From assembly GCF_040719145.1 (NCBI RefSeq), contig NZ_JBFDUZ010000001.1, forward strand, positions 2,914,001-2,978,000: a stretch of 64,000 nt of DNA, given 5' to 3'. A program made the translations under genes and the position numbers. Of this stretch, positions 7,826-19,400 are shown piece by piece. Under the pieces are notes generated by a model. It made no database searches and was not told where the DNA came from. It saw nothing but the letters and a program-made list of their open reading frames with translations. This DNA comes from Paenibacillus sp. JQZ6Y-1 (lineage in GTDB: Bacteria; Bacillota; Bacilli; Paenibacillales; Paenibacillaceae). Every line of letters starts with the position of its first letter. Positions within the stretch are counted from its first letter, which is position 1.

Positions 7826-10267
7826 TTAGTTGGCTACAATATTAACCAGCTTGCCCGGTACCGCAATAACTTTGCGTACGGTTTTGCCTTCGATTGCTTT
7901 TTGCACAGCTTCCAGAGACAGGGCGAATGCTTCCATGTCTTTGGCGTTCATATCTTTGGCAACATTGACACGCTGTACGATTTTACCAGTGATTTGGATA
8001 ACGATTTCCACTTCGGATTCGTTGGTCCACGCCTCATCATGCACCGGCCATGGCTGGTAAGTGATGCTTTCGGTATTGCCCAAGCGGCTCCACAGCTCCT
8101 CCGCAATATGTGGTGCCAACGGGGACAGCAATTGGACAAAGTCGATCATTGCCTGACGTGGCAATTCGTCGGTTTTGTATGCTTCGTTGATAAAGATCAT
8201 CAGCTGGCTGATCGCGGTGTTGAAGCGCAATGCTTCCATGTCTTCGCTGACTTTTTTGATCGTTTTGTGCCATGTGCGCTTGAAGGCATCATCGCCGCCG
8301 TTGTCCACGAATTTCGGATTCAGGCTACCGTCTTCGCTAATGAACAGTCGCCATACGCGAGCCAAGAAGCGATACATACCTTCCACACCGTTTTCATTCC
8401 ACGGCTTGGTTGCTTCCAGTGGGCCCATAAACATTTCGTATAGACGCAGCGTATCTGCACCGTGTTCGTTGACGATATCATCTGGGTTAATGACATTTCC
8501 GCGCGATTTACTCATTTTCTCGTTATTGGTACCGAGGATCATGCCTTGGTTAACGAGTTTTTGGAACGGCTCTTTGGTATGAACTACGCCGATATCGTAC
8601 AGTACTTTGTGCCAGAAACGAGCATACAGCAAGTGAAGTACAGCATGCTCAGCACCGCCGATGTACAGATCGACTGGCATCCAATAGTCCAGCTTCTCTT
8701 TGGAGCACAGCTCCTGATCGTTTTTCGGATCAATATAACGCAGATAGTACCAGCAGCTGCCTGCCCATTGTGGCATGGTATTCGTTTCGCGGCGAGCTTT
8801 CATGCCGGTTTCTGGATCAATAGTGTTAACCCAATCGGTAGCATTTGCCAGCGGCGATTCACCTGTACCAGATGGTTTGATTTCATCCAGATCTGGCAGC
8901 AGCAGTGGCAGACTTTCCTCTGGAACTGGCTTGATCGTACCATCTTCCAGATGAATAATTGGGATTGGCTCACCCCAGTAGCGTTGACGGCTGAACAGCC
9001 AGTCGCGCAGGCGGTAGGTTGTTTTGCCTTCGCCTTTGCCGTTCTCTTCCAGCCATTGAATCATTGTCGGAATCGCTTCTTCGGTTGTCATTCCGTCCAG
9101 ACTGCCGGAGTTAACGTGCTTGCCTTCGCCTGTGTAGGCTTCTTTGGTGACATCTCCGCCTTCGACTACCTCGATGATCGGCAGATCGAATTTCTGAGCA
9201 AACTCCCAGTCGCGTGTATCGTGTCCCGGTACTGCCATGATGGCACCTGTTCCGTAAGCCGCGAGTACATAGTCAGCAATCCAGATCGGCAATTTGGCAC
9301 CATTGACCGGATTGATCGCATAAGCGCCTGTGAAGACACCTGTTTTGTCTTTGTTCAGATCGGTACGTTCCAGATCGCTCTTGTGGGACGCTTTTTCCTG
9401 ATATGCTTTAACTGCATCCTGCTGATCCGCTGTTGTAATAGTATCTACAAGTGCATGCTCAGGTGCCAGTACGCAGTAGGTTGCGCCATACAATGTGTCT
9501 GGACGAGTGGTGAAGACGCGAATTTGCTCCTCGCTACCTTCGATATCAAAGCTAACTTCTGCACCGGTCGATTTGCCGATCCAGTTGCGCTGCATATCCT
9601 TGATGCTTTCCGCCCAATCCAGCTCATCCAGATCGTCCAACAGGCGATCTGCATATTCGGTAATTTTCAGCATCCATTGACGCATTGGACGACGGATAAC
9701 TGGGTGTCCACCGCGCTCGCTTTTGCCATCAATGACTTCTTCGTTCGCCAGTACGGTGCCGAGTGCTGGACACCAGTTCACTGGAATCTCAGCGATATAA
9801 GCCAGACCTTTTTTGTACAATTGCAGGAAAATCCACTGTGTCCATTTGTAGTAATCTGGATCGGTGGTGCTGATCTCGCGATCCCAATCGTAGGAGAAGC
9901 CAAGCGATTTGATCTGACGACGGAAGTTGTTGATATTTTGCAATGTAAATTCACGCGGATGACCGCCATTGTCGATCGCATATTGCTCCGCTGGCAGACC
10001 GAAAGCATCCCAGCCCATTGGATGCAGCACGTTGAAGCCTTTCATCCGTTTGTAACGAGAAACGATATCGGTTGCAGTGTAGCCTTCCGGGTGACCGACG
10101 TGCAGACCTGCACCGGATGGATAAGGGAACATGTCCATCGCGTAGAACTTCGGCTTGTCCTGTTCCTCTGTTGTTTTGAATGTTTTATGTTCGTCCCAGT
10201 AGCCTTGCCACTTAGGTTCGATCTCCTGCGGGCGGTAGCCCTGTGGAGTCGTATTATTGTCTGTCAT
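7826..10267 (-). CDS. leuS: Leucyl-tRNA synthetase
   Basis: Class I aminoacyl-tRNA synthetase that charges tRNA-Leu; 813 residues, normal for the bacterial enzyme. Signature motifs are intact: [13 protein letters not shown] (HIGH-type, about residue 50) and KMSKSRGNV near residue 580. The CP1 editing domain holds [12 protein letters not shown] (threonine-rich editing motif) and the [10 protein letters not shown] loop. The anticodon-binding and C-terminal domains are complete. The ATG at 10267 has an AGGAGGAAC ribosome binding site. Expression is controlled by a Leu-specific T-box just upstream. Confidence 0.98.
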   Translation of the reverse strand: MTDNNTTPQGYRPQEIEPKWQGYWDEHKTFKTTEEQDKPKFYAMDMFPYPSGAGLHVGHPEGYTATDIVSRYKRMKGFNVLHPMGWDAFGLPAEQYAIDNGGHPREFTLQNINNFRRQIKSLGFSYDWDREISTTDPDYYKWTQWIFLQLYKKGLAYIAEIPVNWCPALGTVLANEEVIDGKSERGGHPVIRRPMRQWMLKITEYADRLLDDLDELDWAESIKDMQRNWIGKSTGAEVSFDIEGSEEQIRVFTTRPDTLYGATYCVLAPEHALVDTITTADQQDAVKAYQEKASHKSDLERTDLNKDKTGVFTGAYAINPVNGAKLPIWIADYVLAAYGTGAIMAVPGHDTRDWEFAQKFDLPIIEVVEGGDVTKEAYTGEGKHVNSGSLDGMTTEEAIPTMIQWLEENGKGEGKTTYRLRDWLFSRQRYWGEPIPIIHLEDGTIKPVPEESLPLLLPDLDEIKPSGTGESPLANATDWVNTIDPETGMKARRETNTMPQWAGSCWYYLRYIDPKNDQELCSKEKLDYWMPVDLYIGGAEHAVLHLLYARFWHKVLYDIGVVHTKEPFQKLVNQGMILGTNNEKMSKSRGNVINPDDIVNEHGADTLRLYEMFMGPLEATKPWNENGVEGMYRFLARVWRLFISEDGSLNPKFVDNGGDDAFKRTWHKTIKKVSEDMEALRFNTAISQLMIFINEAYKTDELPRQAMIDFVQLLSPLAPHIAEELWSRLGNTESITYQPWPVHDEAWTNESEVEIVIQITGKIVQRVNVAKDMNAKDMEAFALSLEAVQKAIEGKTVRKVIAVPGKLVNIVAN

Positions 10268-10340
10268 ACCTGTTCCTCCTTCATATTATGCACTTGCTTA
10301 TAACGCCTGTCGCGCCGGATGTATATTGCCAAAAAGCCGC

Positions 10341-10660
10341 AAAAAAACCTCTCCATCCCTAGCGCAAATAATCGCTAGGGACGAGAGGTTGATCTCGCGG
10401 TACCACCCTAGTTAGTGAACAGGTATGCTTCACCATTCACTCACTTCGTTGCCTGATAACGGTAGGAAGCCGATGCGGTTTACAACGGGAATATCGTTGT
10501 CATCTCTGACAAAGCTACTATTCCACAGATGGTTGTCGCATATCTCCAAGGCGAGTTCATATCGGCATCATATCGACTTGCACCACCCGTCGACTCTCTA
10601 TCATTATGCTTGCCGCTATTACTATTCCTTTTCACTGAGCATTATATATGTCCGGTTATG
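10341..10660 (-). ncRNA. T-box leader (Leu) of leuS
   Basis: tRNA-sensing riboswitch. The conserved T-box AGGGTGGTACCGCG is at 10396-10409 (minus strand) and is followed by a strong terminator at 10341-10390 (stems CCTCTCGTCCCTAGCG / CGCTAGGGATGGAGAGG, then a T run). The specifier loop reads GAACTC at 10553-10558, with CTC (Leu) as specifier codon at 10553-10555. Upstream is the stem I stretch with GGGTGGTGC. Uncharged tRNA-Leu is expected to favour antitermination and leuS expression. Confidence 0.93.
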
Positions 10661-10686
10661 AACTGTCCGGTTGTAACAATGTTTTT

Positions 10687-10715
10687 ATTGTAAAAAAGTT
10701 AGCCGGTAAAGTCAA
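10687..10715 (-). promoter_or_regulatory. Housekeeping promoter of leuS
   Basis: On the minus strand TTGACT (10710-10715), a 17-base spacer and TACAAT (10687-10692). It stands just upstream of the T-box, and the transcript would start near 10680. Confidence 0.8.
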
Positions 10716-10751
10716 TGAAAGAAAATAGGATACTCCGCTATCGACCTTGGA

Positions 10752-12059
10752 TCAGGTATGAACCGGTTGAACCGGCTGTACCTCTGCCACTTCAGCAGGC
10801 TCCCCATCAATGTTTAAATGAAGGGTAGAGCGGCTAATCTGGGTAACGGCAGGCAAGCGGCGCAAATGAGGATGCAGCATCCACACAATCGCAATAAACA
10901 AAATGCCAATCCCTGTAGCGCCAAGCAAGAGCGAAGGCTGAATACGAGTAGCAAAATATCCACCCAGCAGCGAGCCGACTGGCATCGCAATCACGCTAAT
11001 ACTGGTCATGACTGAATTCACTCTGCCCAGCAGATGATTCGGAATGACCGATTGGAACACGCCCGCAAACATCACATTTACAGCGCCAATGAAGATCCAT
11101 GACAATCCGAACAATACGATCGACAAGGCGGGAATATGAATCATCGCTGATAACGTCCAGCAGCAGGCGCCAAGGGTAAAGCCGACAATAACCAATCGTC
11201 CCATTCGATATTTGCCGCATAATGAACCAGTTAAAGCTCCGGCAAGTGAACCTGCTGACATCGCTGCCAGCAGCAAGCCATAGCTCTCTGCTCCACCTAT
11301 GTAATCTGCAAATGCAGGCAATACTGCCATCGAACAGCCGATGGCAAAGTTAGCAACAATCAATCCAATCAGGAAAAAGCGCAACAATGAATGAAACACA
11401 ATCGAAAAACCTGTCCGCAAATCCGAAATATACGTTTTGATCGAGTAAGTAGTCTTGGCTGCCGCCGACTTCGGCTTGTGAGCAAAAGACTGCTGAATCT
11501 TCAGCATCGCAAAGCAAATCGCAGCTGCCACAAAGGTAATCGAATCCATCCAGTACAAGGCAATTGCTCCGACCAGATTGACCATAACGCCCGCCAGTGC
11601 ATTAAATACAAGATCAATCCCTTGGTAAGCAAATGCCATCAGTGAATTGCCTTTGACCAGCTGCTCCTTTTTCAAAACGAGCGGCAACATCTTCGTCTGC
11701 ACCGGATAAGCAAACTCTTCAATAATCGCCAGAATCGGCATCACGATCAGAATCAATGGCACACTTAGCATGCCCATCAGATAAGAAACTGGAATAATCA
11801 AGATCAGCACAGCTTGCAATATCTGTGTAATGATCAGTGTTTTTTTGATATTCCATCTATCGATCAAAGGTCCAGTCAGAAATTGCAGCGTTTTGGGCAA
11901 CAGAATCAAAAAGCCTGCGAGACCAGTATAAAACGTACTTCCGCTCAATTGATACACCAGCCACATGGATGCAACATAATAGATGCTGTCCCCGATATTC
12001 GTAATCATACGTCCAGCAAACAGCGATAAAAAATTCAAATTCCCGAATAATGATTTCAT
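10752..12059 (-). CDS. MFS-type exporter at the end of the NRPS operon
   Basis: Major facilitator superfamily transporter of 435 residues with about 12 membrane segments and a basic central loop (HKPKSAAAKTTYSIKTYI). The N-terminal half has RMITNIGDSIYYVASMWLVYQLSGS, typical of the EntS/drug-exporter branch of MFS. I start at the ATG at 12059 (MKSLFGNLN), nine bases after GAGGAG; the earlier ATG at 12068 would abut the binding site. It is 51 bases past the dehydratase stop, in the same direction, so the likely role is export of the nonribosomal peptide. That role is inferred from context. No terminator is visible before the leuS promoter downstream. Confidence 0.85.
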   Translation of the reverse strand: MKSLFGNLNFLSLFAGRMITNIGDSIYYVASMWLVYQLSGSTFYTGLAGFLILLPKTLQFLTGPLIDRWNIKKTLIITQILQAVLILIIPVSYLMGMLSVPLILIVMPILAIIEEFAYPVQTKMLPLVLKKEQLVKGNSLMAFAYQGIDLVFNALAGVMVNLVGAIALYWMDSITFVAAAICFAMLKIQQSFAHKPKSAAAKTTYSIKTYISDLRTGFSIVFHSLLRFFLIGLIVANFAIGCSMAVLPAFADYIGGAESYGLLLAAMSAGSLAGALTGSLCGKYRMGRLVIVGFTLGACCWTLSAMIHIPALSIVLFGLSWIFIGAVNVMFAGVFQSVIPNHLLGRVNSVMTSISVIAMPVGSLLGGYFATRIQPSLLLGATGIGILFIAIVWMLHPHLRRLPAVTQISRSTLHLNIDGEPAEVAEVQPVQPVHT

Positions 12060-12110
12060 TACACGCATCTCCTCATTACAGGCTATATGGCTCAGCCTGA
12101 TCCAATCTGC

Positions 12111-13100
12111 TCAATAGGTTGCGGAATGGTACACGACAGGATCGGACAGTGTGGAATGCAGAACAGGCTGCATATTGGCTCCTGTCAGGACAATACCGAT
12201 ATGATTCCAGTGCGAAGGCAATGTAGCAAATAATAATGCCGCAATGACCACCGCCGACGTAGGTTCGATGTTCCATCCTAGATGACCTTGTGCCAGTTCA
12301 CACGCATATTGAATTTCAGATTCCGATACGGTGACGATATCATCCAGATGCTGCTGCATCATCTGAAAGGGCAGCTGTTCAAGCTGTCGATGCCGAAGTC
12401 CATCCGCCATCGTCTGCGGTGCATCCACCTGTACAATTTTGCCTGCGCGAAGTGATAGCTGCGCATCATTACCAGCCAGCGGCTCGACGCCGATGATGCG
12501 AGTACGAGGACTTACCTCATGCGTTGCTACTGCAACACCTGATGCTAGACCTCCACCGCCTACGGGGACGATGATCGCATCTAGCTCCACAGCTGCTGCC
12601 TGCATCTCCGACAGCATATCCAGTGCAATCGTGCCAGCTCCCGCCATGATGAGCGGGTGCGCGGCAGAAGGAATAATACATAACTGTTGCTGCTCTGCCA
12701 GCTGCTGCACTAGCAGTTCCCTGCTATGAGTCATCCGGTTAAATGTCATCACCTTTGCTTGCTGCTGTAAAATGCGTTCCCGCTTGTACATGGACGAATC
12801 GTCTGCCATACAGATCGTAGCAGGAATGCCCATCTGCTCCGCAATCGCTGAAACGGCAATGCCATGATTGCCCGATGAACCTGCGACTACCCCGTGATAA
12901 CGCTCTTGATCCAGATGGGAGAGAAAATGAAACGCTCCGCGATATTTGAATGAACCGGTATGCTGTTTATATTCAGGCTTGATCCAGATGTTGCGCCCCG
13001 TCCGCTCATTGAGAAAGTGACTGGTTTCGATCGGGGTGGCTGCCAAATGACCTTGCAATGTCTGTTGCGCCGCTACAATATGCTGTGCTGTCAACATCAT
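12111..13100 (-). CDS. PLP-dependent threonine/serine dehydratase-like enzyme
   Basis: Fold-type II pyridoxal-phosphate enzyme of 329 residues, similar to catabolic threonine dehydratase and serine racemase. The PLP lysine lies in GSFKYRGA (about residue 48), the substrate loop is SSGNHGIAVS, and the phosphate-binding glycine loop is VPVGGGGLASG. There is no C-terminal ACT domain, so feedback control as in biosynthetic IlvA is unlikely. The ATG at 13100 overlaps the synthetase stop as ATGA, indicating coupling. It may provide 2-oxobutyrate (towards 2-aminobutyrate or isoleucine), isomerise serine, or act on another hydroxy amino acid used by the assembly line. Which one cannot be decided from sequence. 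Confidence 0.8.
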   Translation of the reverse strand: MMLTAQHIVAAQQTLQGHLAATPIETSHFLNERTGRNIWIKPEYKQHTGSFKYRGAFHFLSHLDQERYHGVVAGSSGNHGIAVSAIAEQMGIPATICMADDSSMYKRERILQQQAKVMTFNRMTHSRELLVQQLAEQQQLCIIPSAAHPLIMAGAGTIALDMLSEMQAAAVELDAIIVPVGGGGLASGVAVATHEVSPRTRIIGVEPLAGNDAQLSLRAGKIVQVDAPQTMADGLRHRQLEQLPFQMMQQHLDDIVTVSESEIQYACELAQGHLGWNIEPTSAVVIAALLFATLPSHWNHIGIVLTGANMQPVLHSTLSDPVVYHSATY

Positions 13101-16100
13101 GCTGGTTCGCCTTCTCTCCATAGTTTCTCTAACGTTACAGCCAACTCGCTAATCGTCGGATATTCGAATAACAGTTTGATGCTAAGCGGCTGCTCAAGCA
13201 CCGCTTCCAGCTCGGCAATCACCTGAATTGCCAGCAGCGAATGTCCGCCGATAGCGAAAAAGGAGTCATGAATACTGATGCGCGGCAAGCCGAGAATCTC
13301 CTGCCAAATGTCTGCAATCACTTCCTCCATCTCGCTCTGCGGGGCTTCGTATTCCATATGATCCACATGCTGCTCGGAAATGTCTGGCAGCAATGCAGTA
13401 TTGATTTTCCCGTTGCTCGTTAGATAAAACGCTTCGGTCTGAATCAGTGCCGCTGGAATCATATAATCTGGCAGTAAAGATTTGAGGTAGTGATGCAGTT
13501 CTTTGATCACAATCGGCTGCCCAGCTGTAAAATACGCTGCCAGAAACGGTTGATCCGCAGCGGAATAACGCAGCTGCACCGTTGCTTCGCGAATACCCGC
13601 AAATCGCCGCACCGTCTCTTCAATCTCACCAAGCTCGATACGGTATCCGCGTAGCTTAACCTGATGATCTAGCCGTCCTAGATAAGCAATTGTGCCATCT
13701 GGTAGCCATTTGACCCGATCTCCTGTTTTGTACAAGCGTTCGTTGGGCAGAAATGGATTATGAACAAACCGCTCTGTCGTCAGATCGTCGCGCCGCCAGT
13801 AGCCAGAAGCAAGACCAGCACCGCCGATATGAAGCTCACCGGCAACATTCATTGGCATCTGACGCCCCTGTTGATCCAGCACATACACACTGGAATTGGC
13901 GATAGGTCGTCCAATCGGAATGGAGTACTGTTCATCTGGTACCAATTCATGCAATTCATGAGTAAGCGCAAAAGTGGTGCTTTCGGTTGGACCATAACCA
14001 TTTAATAAATGCAGCGGCTTGCCGTGTCGGATAACCTCATTCATCCATTTCGGATGGCACGCTTCTCCGCCGACCAGCAGAGTGTCTAACTTTTCAAAAG
14101 CCGTTGGGTCCTGCTGCACGATTTTGTTAAACAGAGTCACGGTTACGAACATAAAGGAAATGTCGCGTTCCTTGATCCATTTGCCAAATAAAGACGGTGA
14201 AAGCACGATTTCCTGCGGCATAATATGTACACAAGCCCCATTCAGCAACGCACCCCATAGCTCAAACGTAATCGCATCAAACGACGCGTTAGCCAGCTGA
14301 GCGATATGATGACCGGGTTGAATATTCACATAGTTTGTATTGCGTACGAGACGGACAATCCCGCGATGATGAATGCTGACGCCTTTTGGATTGCCTGTAG
14401 AACCGGATGTGTAAATGATATAGGCTAGATCGTCTGCAGAGCCTTCATCCATCAGCAACATGGATTGTTCCACCGACAATGCCGAATCAACGGTCAACTC
14501 CTGCTTCGCATCTCTATCAGTCGAAACCTGCAGCAAGCGATCGGCATATTGCTCCAAAATAGGAGAACGATGCTGTCCACTTACGATGATCTGCGGCTGT
14601 ATATCATCCAAAATATAAGCAAGTCGGGAGTCTGGCAATGCAGGATCAAGCGGTACATACACTGCACCGACTTTTAACACAGCAAGTACTGTCACAACAA
14701 AGGAGGCGGAGCGCTCCACACAAACCACGACCCGCTGCTGACGCTGTACACCGGCTTGTCGCAATTGCGCAGCAACTTGATCGGATCGGTGATCCAGCTC
14801 GGCATAGGTGAGAATCGTATCATGTTCACGTACTGCCGGAAGATCGGCATGTAGCTGCGCTTGCTGACGGAACAAATGCGGCACAGAATCGGTAGGAACA
14901 TCAGAGGAATGGCGATTGATGCTGGCGTACAGGTCGGTTTCCTCTGCGGTGAGTATATCAATAGCACCGAGATGGATATCCGGTTGGTCCAGCACTACGT
15001 TCAGCAGCTGTTCCAGATGATTGGACATACGCGCAATCGTATGTTCATGGAACAGGTCTGTGTTGTACTGCCACTCCATGACAAACTGATCATCCTGTTC
15101 ATTCATTAGCAGCGACAGATCGTATTTGGCTGTATGATTATCCACGTCCAGCCACTGCGTTTCTAGTCCATGCAGATGTACCTGATCATCGGATGTATAG
15201 TTTTGCATCGAGAATAAGGTTCGGAAAATGGGCGAGCTGCTCATGCTGCGCTCTGGTGCTAGTTGTTCGACCAGCTTTTCAAATGGAATATCCTGATGCT
15301 CATATGCGTCCAGACACACCTGCTTCACATGCTGCGTATAGTCCGAAAATGGCTGGTCTGGATTCGCTAAACTGCGAATGACCAGTGTATTCACGAACAT
15401 GCCAACCATATGCTCCACTTCTTTGCGATGTCTGCCAGCAACGGGAATACCGACCAGCATATCCTGCTCTGCACTGTAAATGGATAGCAGCACCTTGTAG
15501 GCAGACAAGAAGAACATATGCAGGGTGATGCCCTCTTGAAGGCAATATGTTTTGATGCGACAGCTCTGCTCCACTGGTAATCGAGATAGATGCTGTCGTC
15601 CATTAAATGTTTGTAGGACAGGCGGTACATAATCAGTTGGCAGCTCTAACACAGGCAATGTACCAGACAGTTGCTTTGACCAGTAGGATAATTGATAGTC
15701 CCACTGTCCCGATTGCATTTGCTGATGCTGCCAATACGCATAGTCAGCATAGCGAATCGTGTCCACAGCTTCAGTCGGTAACGGTTGTTCCCATACGAGC
15801 GCGTTGTAATAGGCGGTCAGATCGTTGATCCATAGCTGCTGAGACCATCCATCGAAGATAAGGTGATGCACACAGGTGAGCCATACCCATTCCGCATTGG
15901 GCAATTCCAGCAATACGGTATGAAATAGTGGTCCGGTTGACATGGTAAATTCATGTTTTAACCAGCGATCCGCCATACGCTCTACAAAATCCTCCGGTGT
16001 AGCATCCATCGTCGGATGATAAGCGATCGTTTCCATCTTCCAATCGACCGGATCATGGGTGCTGAGGATTGCCCGCTCCCCCTGTTCGGTAATATACGCA

Positions 16101-16387
16101 TTCAAAATCTTATGCTTGCGCAGCGTATACATCATGGCGAGTGATAACGCTTCTTGGTTGAGCTGTCCATGCAATCGCATAAACAGCGGAATATTGTACA
16201 CACTCTTATCTTCCAAATATTTGTCCATAAACCATAATCGTTGCTGGCTAAAGGACAACGGGATGAGTTGATCGGCAGGCGCTTGCGGAATAGAGTTACT
16301 GTTCACTTCCTTGCGGCTCAACAGTTGTTGAAGCAGCTGATGCTTGCTTGCAGATAACGTTCCGGTAGGTCCGGCAATGGAGCTCAT
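13097..16387 (-). CDS. NRPS, one module: C-A-T (predicted Val/Ile)
   Basis: Nonribosomal peptide synthetase of 1096 residues. Condensation domain at about 45-470 (LSFSQQRLWFM, HHLIFDG); adenylation domain at about 500-985 (YIIYTSGSTGNPKGV, GYGPTEST, YKTGDRVKWL, NGKI); carrier at about 1020-1085 (FFAIGGHSLL, Ser is the pantetheine site). By-eye alignment to PheA gives pocket residues D-A-F-F-L-G-G-T-F, resembling Val/Ile codes. The protein ends about 25 residues past the carrier with no thioesterase, reductase or terminal condensation domain, although it is the last synthetase in the operon. AAGGAGG stands eight bases before the ATG. It is 15 bases from the preceding synthetase and overlaps the dehydratase by 4 bp. 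Confidence 0.93.
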   Translation of the reverse strand: MSSIAGPTGTLSASKHQLLQQLLSRKEVNSNSIPQAPADQLIPLSFSQQRLWFMDKYLEDKSVYNIPLFMRLHGQLNQEALSLAMMYTLRKHKILNAYITEQGERAILSTHDPVDWKMETIAYHPTMDATPEDFVERMADRWLKHEFTMSTGPLFHTVLLELPNAEWVWLTCVHHLIFDGWSQQLWINDLTAYYNALVWEQPLPTEAVDTIRYADYAYWQHQQMQSGQWDYQLSYWSKQLSGTLPVLELPTDYVPPVLQTFNGRQHLSRLPVEQSCRIKTYCLQEGITLHMFFLSAYKVLLSIYSAEQDMLVGIPVAGRHRKEVEHMVGMFVNTLVIRSLANPDQPFSDYTQHVKQVCLDAYEHQDIPFEKLVEQLAPERSMSSSPIFRTLFSMQNYTSDDQVHLHGLETQWLDVDNHTAKYDLSLLMNEQDDQFVMEWQYNTDLFHEHTIARMSNHLEQLLNVVLDQPDIHLGAIDILTAEETDLYASINRHSSDVPTDSVPHLFRQQAQLHADLPAVREHDTILTYAELDHRSDQVAAQLRQAGVQRQQRVVVCVERSASFVVTVLAVLKVGAVYVPLDPALPDSRLAYILDDIQPQIIVSGQHRSPILEQYADRLLQVSTDRDAKQELTVDSALSVEQSMLLMDEGSADDLAYIIYTSGSTGNPKGVSIHHRGIVRLVRNTNYVNIQPGHHIAQLANASFDAITFELWGALLNGACVHIMPQEIVLSPSLFGKWIKERDISFMFVTVTLFNKIVQQDPTAFEKLDTLLVGGEACHPKWMNEVIRHGKPLHLLNGYGPTESTTFALTHELHELVPDEQYSIPIGRPIANSSVYVLDQQGRQMPMNVAGELHIGGAGLASGYWRRDDLTTERFVHNPFLPNERLYKTGDRVKWLPDGTIAYLGRLDHQVKLRGYRIELGEIEETVRRFAGIREATVQLRYSAADQPFLAAYFTAGQPIVIKELHHYLKSLLPDYMIPAALIQTEAFYLTSNGKINTALLPDISEQHVDHMEYEAPQSEMEEVIADIWQEILGLPRISIHDSFFAIGGHSLLAIQVIAELEAVLEQPLSIKLLFEYPTISELAVTLEKLWREGEPA

Positions 16388-16402
16388 ACGATGTTCCTCC
16401 TT

Positions 16403-19400
16403 TTAATGGGTCAGCATGCGTGCGGCATCTTCGTCTGACATCTCATATAACTGCTGCATGATCAGCTGCTCGATATGCGCTGCCATTTGGGCAAGCACAG
16501 GATAATCAAACAGCACGCTCAGTGGAATATTCATCTGCAATTGCTGCTGTAAGCGGGAGATCACCTGCGCAGCGACAAGGGAATGCCCACCGATTTCAAA
16601 AAAGTGATCGTTGCGCCCAATTCGCTCAGCTTGCAATACATGCTGCCAAATATCAGCAACCAGCATTTCAAAATCATTTTGGGGAGCGGCAAATGCTTCT
16701 TCGCGTTGCTCTACATTCGGCTCTGGCAGGGATTTGGTATCGATTTTGCCGTTATCATTCAGTGGGAATTGCTCCAGCTCCATCATCGCATAAGGCACCA
16801 TATATGCAGGCAATTCATCTTTTAATAGACGAATCAATTCCTCCTGTACTGAGGCGCCTGACAGATGAGGTTGCGGAATCAGATATGCGACCAACTGCTG
16901 ATTGCCACGGATGGATTTGACGGTCACTCTGGCATCACGTACAAGTCCAGTTTGACGAATAATTGCTTCAATCTCGCCAGTTTCGATGCGATAGCCTCTA
17001 ATTTTGACCTGATAATCCCGTCGTCCCAAAAATTCAATCGGTCCAGTAAGTGAACGCCGTACCAGATCGCCGGTGCGGTACAATACGCTGGAATCAATGT
17101 GCGGCAAGCTGACAAATGCTTCTGCCGTGCGTTCCGGCTGATTGTAATATCCTTGGGATACGGATGGTCCACCCAGATACAATTCACCCGCGACGCCATT
17201 CGGTACAGGCTGTTGATGGGCATCCAGAATATAAGCGCGAATATGTGGAAACGGCTGACCGATTGGCACTACTTCTGTATCTAGCTGTGTTGACGGTGCA
17301 AGCTCAAAATACAGATTATCTACGGTCACTTCCGTCACTCCATACGAATTGATAAAGGTAACCTGCTCATGGAACAAACGGCGTAGATCAGCAAAATCCT
17401 TTGCGTACCACGTATCCGCCCCAGAGACGATCAGCTTCAATTCCGGCAAATATCGTTGATGCTCCTGCATGTAAGCAGCAAGCTTCTTCAGCACTGCTGG
17501 AACAAATTCGCCAAATTCTACTCGCTCGGTGTACAGCAGCTCATATAGATCAGGCATATGAATCAGCGTCGAACGATCGCAGACAATCAACGTGCCGCCA
17601 AAGCATAAACAACGCACCATATCCTGAATAAATACATCAAAGGCGATGCTCGCCAGCTGCGCATAACGCTGCAATTGATCAGAGTGATACGCAGTTTGCC
17701 ACGATGGGCAGGCGTGGGCGAGATTACGATGATGGATCAAAATGCCCTTCGGCTTACCCGTTGTACCAGAGGTGTAAATGATATACGCCCCATCTTGCGG
17801 CTGCCGATCAGGATAGACAAAGGAAGATGGCATGGAGACGATGGTAGACCAGATTTGTTCTACTTCCAGTAGCTCGGTTCCGTATACGCCCTGCAATGGT
17901 TGCTGCTGCTGCACAAACACGGCACGCAGTTGAATATCGTTCACAATATACTGAATACGCTGTGTCGGATGCTGCGGATCAAGCGGAACGAAGATATGAC
18001 CCGCCTTCATAATGCCGAGCACGATGGGAACGACATTCCAATCCTTCTGCATATACACACCAATCGCCGATTGCGCTGGATACCCGCGTTTAGTCAAATA
18101 ACTAGCAATCTGATTCGCATACTTCGCCATTTCGCTGTACGTTATGCGTTGCTGCTTGAAGATAATCGCAGTCTCTAACGGCTGCTGCTTCGCCATCTCG
18201 TCGATATAATCATAGAAAAATAGATGCTGTAGCGGCGGATCTGCATGTAGGCTGTTTATGTTGTCATCAAACAATGGCAATGCTGAATCGTGCAATGGCA
18301 ATGCTGAATTCATTAACTTCGATGCCGGTTGCTGCTGAATCGGCAGCTGGCATACCTTTTGTTCAGGCTGTGCTACAATCTCGTGCAGCAATGCTTCCCA
18401 ATGTCCAGCAAACTCAGTCATCATCTGCTCACCGAACAGATCCAGTCGATATTGCAATTCAAATGCCACCTGATGCGGCTGTTCAGCGATATGCAGAGAC
18501 AGATCGAATTTGGACACTTTGTTTTCCAGTTCGATACTTGTCAGCTGGATATCGTCTGACAGCATCGGAGACGATCCGCTAGCATAATCAGACGAAAACA
18601 TCACCTGAAATACCGGATGATAGCCGCGCTGACGTTCCGGCTGAACAGCTTCTACTACGCGCTCAAACGATACGTCCTGATGCGCATACGCATTCAGACA
18701 CTTTTCCTTGACCTGCTGGACATAATCAAGGAACGTCGGATTTCCTTCCAATGTGGTGCGAATAACGACTGTATTCACGAAAAAGCCGATCAAGTTCTCC
18801 CACTCTGCGCGTCCTCTACCCGCAACCGGCATACCAATCAGCATTTCTTCCTGACTGCTATACCGAGACAGCAAGATTTGGAAGGCTGCTAGTAGCGTCA
18901 TCGGCAATGTTACCTCCTGCTCACTACTCCAGCTTCGCAACGCTTGAGTCAAGCCTTCAGGCAATACATGCTGCAAGCTGCACCCAGCAGACGAAGGATT
19001 CTTGGGGCGACGATACTGAGTCGCTAATTCCAGAACAGGCAAGGTGCCGCCCAGTTCTTCCACCCAGTATGACAATTGCTGCTGCTGACGTTGCTGCTGT
19101 GCTTCTTCCCGCTGCCAGCAGGCATAATCGCTATATTGTAAGTGCTGCACGGGAATCTCCCATTGTCGATAAGCAGCCTCCAGCTCCTGTTGCAACACAT
19201 TCACCGACCAGCCATCGAATAGGATATGATGAATGACCCAGCTCAGTACATAATGATCCCGTGAGACTTCAATCAGACGCAAGCGTAGTGGCGGCGCATC
19301 TGTTAGTGACAATGGCTGCCATGCTTCTCGCTCTAAAATCTCCTGAATATGCTGCTCCACTTCCTCCTGCGGAACATGCAAGGAAGAGCGCTCCAACATA

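Noticed and set aside
8462..10303. 613-codon open frame on the plus strand
   Set aside because: It is antisense to leuS, whose motifs and length are complete; long antisense frames arise from codon bias, and this one has no family features.
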